The notes beneath the pieces were generated by a model. It ran no database searches, was not told the DNA's origin, and was given only the letters and a program-made list of their open reading frames with translations. A DNA stretch of 7,505 nucleotides from NCBI GenBank assembly GCA_016870235.1, contig VGCB01000123.1, positions 1-7,505 on the forward strand, read 5' to 3'. Shown here one piece after another: positions 1 through 7,505 of the stretch. Each line of letters starts with the position of its first letter. The first letter of the stretch is position 1. The position numbers and the translations under genes were made by a program. Source of the DNA: Actinomycetota bacterium (GTDB lineage Bacteria > Actinomycetota > Thermoleophilia > Gaiellales > Gaiellaceae).

Positions 1-122
1 AGGCGCTGTCCGTCGAGGAGCCCGGCAGGGACGTCCAAGGGCTGCGCGACTATGTCAACCGCCGCATCTCCTATGGCGGTGAACCGCGGCCGGCCGGTCG
101 CCCCGGGCCCCGCACCGAGTAG
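1..122 (+). CDS. 3' end of an unrecognised protein (partial)
   Basis: The frame starting at base 3 stays open for 39 residues to a TAG at 120-122; the start lies before the window. The visible tail begins ALSVEEPGRDVQGLRDYVN, continues with an Arg-rich stretch, and ends in a Pro/Gly/Arg-rich segment that looks disordered. I do not recognise the family. It does not resemble the conserved C-terminus of an ATP synthase gamma subunit, which would be the usual neighbour before atpD, nor an obvious ECF sigma region 4. The following gene has an anti-sigma-type zinc finger, so a sigma factor here would be tempting, but the visible residues do not show it. The frame is supported by GC-rich third positions and by the lack of a credible alternative. 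Confidence 0.5.
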   Translation, partial: ALSVEEPGRDVQGLRDYVNRRISYGGEPRPAGRPGPRTE

Positions 123-195
123 CGCCTCGGTCGCGAAGACGTCAAGAAGCCGTTAACCGCGCTAACCATGTGACGCGCGCGGCGTCGGAGTAGGC

Positions 196-2134
<1,939 letters not shown>

Positions 2135-2145
2135 CGGGGCGCCGG

Positions 2146-2577
2146 ATGGCCGACGCGCACCCCAAGTTCGACGTACAGCTCGTGACGCCCGAGGGGGCAG
2201 TGTTCACGGGCGAGGCGGAGATGCTGATCGTGCCGGGCGCGGCCGGTGAGATCGGCGTGCTGGCTCGGCACGCCCCTCTGGTGGCGACGCTCCGGGCGGG
2301 CTCGACCCGGATCCACCTCGGGAACAACGAGATCCTCGAGTTCGCGACGGGGCCGGGGTTCTTCAAGGTGGAGACGGATGTGGCGCTCGCGCTCGTCGAC
2401 GATGCGATCGACGTGAAGGCGATCGACGACACGCGCGCTCAGGAGCAGCTCGACGCAGCGAGGGCGGAGCTCGAGCGGGTACTCGCAGGCGAGTCGACGG
2501 CGGACAAGTGGCAGCTCGAGCAGCGGATCAAGCACGCCGAGAATCAGCTGACCGTCTCGGGCCGGACGACGGGCTGA
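2146..2577 (+). CDS. atpC: F-type ATP synthase subunit epsilon
   Basis: This 143-residue protein is the epsilon subunit, which sits on the gamma-c-ring rotor, helps couple the c-ring to F1, and can inhibit ATP hydrolysis through its C-terminal helices. Residues about 5-90 form the beta-sandwich, with the opening FDVQLVTPEGAVFTGEAE and the family core GEIGVLARHAPL at 34-45. Many homologues have Pro-Gly before the His; here it is Ala-Arg. Residues about 95-138 form the charged C-terminal helical hairpin (an Arg/Glu/Ala-rich helix, then WQLEQRIKHAENQL). The ATG lies 11 bases after the atpD stop, with a GGGG at 2136-2139 as a weak ribosome binding site, so the two genes are one transcription unit and probably translationally linked. 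Identity rests on sequence plus its place directly after atpD. Confidence 0.95.
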   Translation: MADAHPKFDVQLVTPEGAVFTGEAEMLIVPGAAGEIGVLARHAPLVATLRAGSTRIHLGNNEILEFATGPGFFKVETDVALALVDDAIDVKAIDDTRAQEQLDAARAELERVLAGESTADKWQLEQRIKHAENQLTVSGRTTG

Positions 2578-2592
2578 GAACGGCACGAAGGC

Positions 2593-2611
2593 GCCCGGTC
2601 GCCGGCCGGGC
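2593..2611 (+). repeat. GC-rich hairpin after atpC
   Basis: GCCCGG (2593-2598) and CCGGGC (2606-2611) can pair around a 7-base loop, starting 15 bases after the atpC stop. No T tract follows. It may stabilise the 3' end of the atpDC message, or simply reflect base composition. Confidence 0.25.
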
Positions 2612-2637
2612 ATCCCCGGCAACCACCCGTTTTCCAC

Positions 2638-2660
2638 AACCGGTGTTTGACACCGGTTTT
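2638..2660 (+). terminator. Candidate terminator of atpDC: 9-bp hairpin with a short T run
   Basis: AACCGGTGT (2638-2646) and ACACCGGTT (2650-2658) pair perfectly around the 3-base loop TTG, and the run TTTT at 2657-2660 overlaps the end of the stem. The T run is short for an intrinsic terminator. The hairpin lies exactly between, and slightly overlaps, the two TTTTCCACA repeats, so it may instead be a dyad-symmetric protein site. The position, 60 bases after the atpC stop and before metH, suits a terminator. Confidence 0.4.
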
Positions 2661-2732
2661 CCACAGCGCGGCGGCGGCCGAAGTCCCTGCATCGACGTGC
2701 GTTCGGCGTTGCCTGGCGCTGTCTCTGTGGAT

Positions 2733-2754
2733 GAGTTGACACCGGAGTTGACAC
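2733..2754 (+). repeat. Tandem GAGTTGACAC repeat upstream of metH
   Basis: GAGTTGACAC occurs at 2733-2742 and again at 2745-2754, a 12-base period. A third TTGACAC lies at 2647-2653, inside the hairpin, and TTGACACCGG is shared exactly by 2647-2656 and 2736-2745. TTGACA equals the consensus -35 hexamer, but no TAnnnT -10 is seen at 16-18 bases from either tandem copy. An operator for the metH promoter is possible. Confidence 0.4.
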
Positions 2755-2824
2755 AGCTGGACAACGGGGGATGTCCACAGACGTGTCGTGCAGGCGCGTC
2801 GCCGGCGCCGACGCGGTCGACGGG

Positions 2825-6415
<3,591 letters not shown>

Positions 6416-6420
6416 GGAGC

Positions 6421-6454
6421 TCTAAGAAACGATCACGCGCTGGCTGGGCGTGAT
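6421..6454 (-). terminator. Candidate minus-strand terminator of the FAD oxidoreductase gene
   Basis: ATCACGC (6432-6438) and GCGTGAT (6448-6454) pair over 7 bp with a 9-base loop. Read on the minus strand, the stem is followed by CGTTTCTTAGA, a U-rich run. That orientation fits transcription arriving from the oxidoreductase gene, whose stop is 135 bases upstream. Read on the plus strand, no T run follows, so it would not stop metH transcripts in the same way. Confidence 0.4.
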
Positions 6455-6532
6455 GGGCGAGCGCGATGCGAGGACGCAGGGAGCGCTCGTAGCCCGCTAC
6501 GGGCGCGACCAGGACGACGCAGCGCGCCGCCC
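6455..6532. repeat. Long imperfect stem-loop in the metH/oxidoreductase gap, possible structured RNA or REP-like element
   Basis: GGGCGAGCGCG (6455-6465) pairs with CGCGCCGCCC (6523-6532) over 10 bp with one bulged A. After an A/G mismatch the stem continues with TGCG (6467-6470) against CGCA (6518-6521). Inside, 6483-6492 and 6497-6506 form a 10-bp hairpin with loop CCCG, including one G-U pair if read as plus-strand RNA; on the minus strand that pair becomes an A-C mismatch. The two asymmetric internal strands both contain AGGACG. Short frames in either strand are Arg/Ala-rich and unconvincing. The folding is seen directly; whether it is an RNA, a repeat family member or a terminator region is not known. 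Confidence 0.45.
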
Positions 6533-6555
6533 AGCACGGCCAGACGGCCCGTGCT
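6533..6555. repeat. Hairpin adjoining the structured element
   Basis: AGCACGG (6533-6539) and CCGTGCT (6549-6555) pair perfectly; two further C-G pairs are possible with one bulged C. Neither strand has a T run next to it. It sits 34 bases past the stop of the minus-strand oxidoreductase gene, between convergent genes, and may contribute to 3'-end formation or mRNA stability on either strand. Part of the left arm can alternatively pair with 6443-6450 (GCTGGGCG against CGCCCAGC at 6528-6535). Confidence 0.35.
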
Positions 6556-6588
6556 CATGGTGTTGGAGCTTCTACGCGCGGCAGCGGC

Positions 6589-7505
6589 TCAGCGGCCGGG
6601 CAGCTTCGCGAGGACGCGCCGCGTCAGCGGCGGCTTCGTGAGCTCCTTCGCCACGAGGTAGCCGGAGCCACCGCCGAGCCCGGGGCCCGGGTGCGTGCTG
6701 GCGCCGATGTGGAAGAGGCCGTCGACCTCCGTTCGGTGCCCGGGCGCCGAGGGCAGCGGCCGCCAGAGGAGGTTCTGATCGAGTGCGCAGGAGCCGCCGT
6801 AGATGTCGCCGCCAACCAGGTTGCAGTTGAGAGACTCGATGTCGGCGGGGGAGAGGACGACACGCTTCGCCGTCGCCGAACCGAGGTTCTCGATCGACTC
6901 GCCGAGACGCGCGACGATGCGGTCGGCGTACGCCTCGCGGAGCGACTCCGTCCACGTGCCGTCGCCGACGTCGATCTCGCCCGCGGCGTCGCCCTTGACC
7001 GGGCCGCCGGGCATCTCCTGCAGCTGAAGCCAGAGGATCGACTTGCCGTCGGGGGCGCGGCCCGGGTCGAGCACGCACGGCTGGCCGACGGCGATCGTGG
7101 AGCGCGCCGGGAGGAGGCCGCGCTCGGCCTCGTTGACGCCCTGCGAGACGCCGTCGAGGCCGGTCGTCACGTGCACGAGGGGGCTGCGGGCGAGCAGGTC
7201 AGCCCGTGCTCCCTTCCATCGGGGCGGTTCGTCGAGCGCGACGTGGATCTGCATCTCGCCCCGGCCGTAGCGGAACGCCTCCGCCTCGCGGCGGACCGTC
7301 TCACCGATCTCTCCCGGCGCGAGGAGACGGCCGTACAGCTGCGTCGGCGTGACGCTCGCGACGACGGCGCGGGTCGCTCCGACCGTCTCGCCGCCGGCCA
7401 GCCGCACGCCCGTCGCCCGGCCGCCCGAGACGAGCACCTTCTCGACCTCCGCGCCGGCCCGCACCTCGCCGCCTCCGTCGCGGACGATGCCGCAGAGCGC
7501 GTCCA
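6589..7505 (-). CDS. Phytoene-desaturase-like FAD-dependent oxidoreductase (C-terminal part)
   Basis: The minus-strand frame is open from the right edge to a TGA at 6589-6591, giving 304 complete codons with no start in the window; the GTG at 7464 is internal, because conserved-looking sequence continues above it (DALCGIVRDGGGEVRAGAEV). That segment is the typical substrate/FAD-domain turn of COG1233-type phytoene desaturase-like flavoenzymes, in which a Gly-Gly-Glu turn leads into a strand reading GRATGVRLAGGE. Near the C-terminus GLFHIGASTHPGPGLGGGSG is the second FAD-contacting motif of the family. The N-terminal GxGxxG dinucleotide site would lie outside. Members act on carotenoids or on unidentified substrates, and the visible part does not tell which; no carotenoid genes are nearby. 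It is convergent with metH, separated by 173 bases. Confidence 0.85.
   Translation of the reverse strand, partial: DALCGIVRDGGGEVRAGAEVEKVLVSGGRATGVRLAGGETVGATRAVVASVTPTQLYGRLLAPGEIGETVRREAEAFRYGRGEMQIHVALDEPPRWKGARADLLARSPLVHVTTGLDGVSQGVNEAERGLLPARSTIAVGQPCVLDPGRAPDGKSILWLQLQEMPGGPVKGDAAGEIDVGDGTWTESLREAYADRIVARLGESIENLGSATAKRVVLSPADIESLNCNLVGGDIYGGSCALDQNLLWRPLPSAPGHRTEVDGLFHIGASTHPGPGLGGGSGYLVAKELTKPPLTRRVLAKLPGR

Larger units (their letters stand above)
2629..2779. promoter_or_regulatory. Cluster of DnaA-box-like 9-mers between atpC and metH
   Basis: TTTTCCACA occurs twice on the plus strand, at 2630-2638 and 2657-2665; both fit the classical DnaA-box consensus TTWTNCACA, and with the preceding G they form an exact 10-bp direct repeat 27 bases apart. 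A third site, TGTGGATGA at 2726-2734, reads TCATCCACA on the minus strand, one change from TTATCCACA. ATGTCCACA at 2771-2779 is one change from the actinobacterial form TTGTCCACA, and 2756-2764 on the minus strand gives TTGTCCAGC, two changes away. GC content of the first 38 bases is about 50%, well below the surroundings. The motifs are seen; DnaA binding is inferred. The role could be origin, DnaA titration or control of metH, or the repeat could belong to another regulator. Confidence 0.45.

Noticed and set aside
2736..2776. Consensus sigma-70-type promoter for metH based on TTGACA
   Set aside because: Both tandem TTGACA copies lack a TAnnnT at 16-18 bases spacing, so the hexamers were treated as repeats rather than a called promoter.
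2578..2824. Cobalamin or SAM riboswitch before metH
   Set aside because: No B12-box-like sequence or SAM-type helical core was found. The region is dominated by short direct repeats and one palindrome instead.
6433..6558. 41-codon minus-strand frame beginning MSTGRLAVLGGAL
   Set aside because: The start looks faintly like a signal peptide but turns into Arg/Pro/Ser-rich sequence across the hairpins. A one-base frame change would give a hydrophobic stretch (VVLVAPVAG), so a decayed gene is conceivable but not supportable.
6416..6588. tRNA gene in the convergent gap
   Set aside because: No T-loop GTTCRA motif, 7-bp acceptor stem or anticodon arm in the right spacing; the inverted repeats do not form a cloverleaf.
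6450..6641. 63-codon plus-strand frame after metH
   Set aside because: It runs through the inverted repeats and into the antisense of the oxidoreductase gene. It has an Arg/Ala-rich composition and no good ribosome site.

Overview
The window is very GC-rich (roughly 70% by eye), with G or C at most third codon positions. That and the gene content suggest a high-GC actinobacterium-like chromosome, possibly a deep lineage such as Thermoleophilia. The lineage is an inference; no rRNA or other decisive marker is present. I see no mobile element, CRISPR array, tRNA or rRNA.

Layout from left to right: the last 40 codons of an unrecognised plus-strand gene; a small membrane-anchored zinc-finger (anti-sigma type) protein; a 145-bp leader with a perfect 8-bp hairpin and a C-rich tract; atpD and atpC, the beta and epsilon subunits of F1 ATP synthase, 11 bp apart and clearly co-transcribed; a 247-bp intergenic region of lower GC rich in short repeats; a full-length cobalamin-dependent methionine synthase, metH; a 173-bp convergent intergenic region packed with inverted repeats; and, on the minus strand, the C-terminal 304 codons of a phytoene-desaturase-like FAD oxidoreductase whose start lies beyond the right edge.

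The protein-coding genes are housekeeping in type. AtpD and AtpC belong to the same rotary enzyme. The gene immediately upstream is not atpG, so here the beta-epsilon pair is separated from the rest of the atp genes, at least on its 5' side. MetH makes methionine from homocysteine and methyl-tetrahydrofolate and retains all four modules, including the reactivation domain. No functional link between MetH and the ATP synthase genes is evident.

The least explained material lies between genes. The atpC-metH gap carries two exact TTTTCCACA sequences, both fitting the classical DnaA-box consensus. They flank a 9-bp palindrome, are followed by further near-matches, and share the gap with three copies of TTGACAC. 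This is either a DnaA-binding cluster (origin, titration or regulatory site) or an operator plus terminator. The metH-oxidoreductase gap can fold into a long bulged stem capped by a 10-bp hairpin and flanked by two more hairpins. That is more structure than a simple terminator needs and could be a repeat element or structured RNA.
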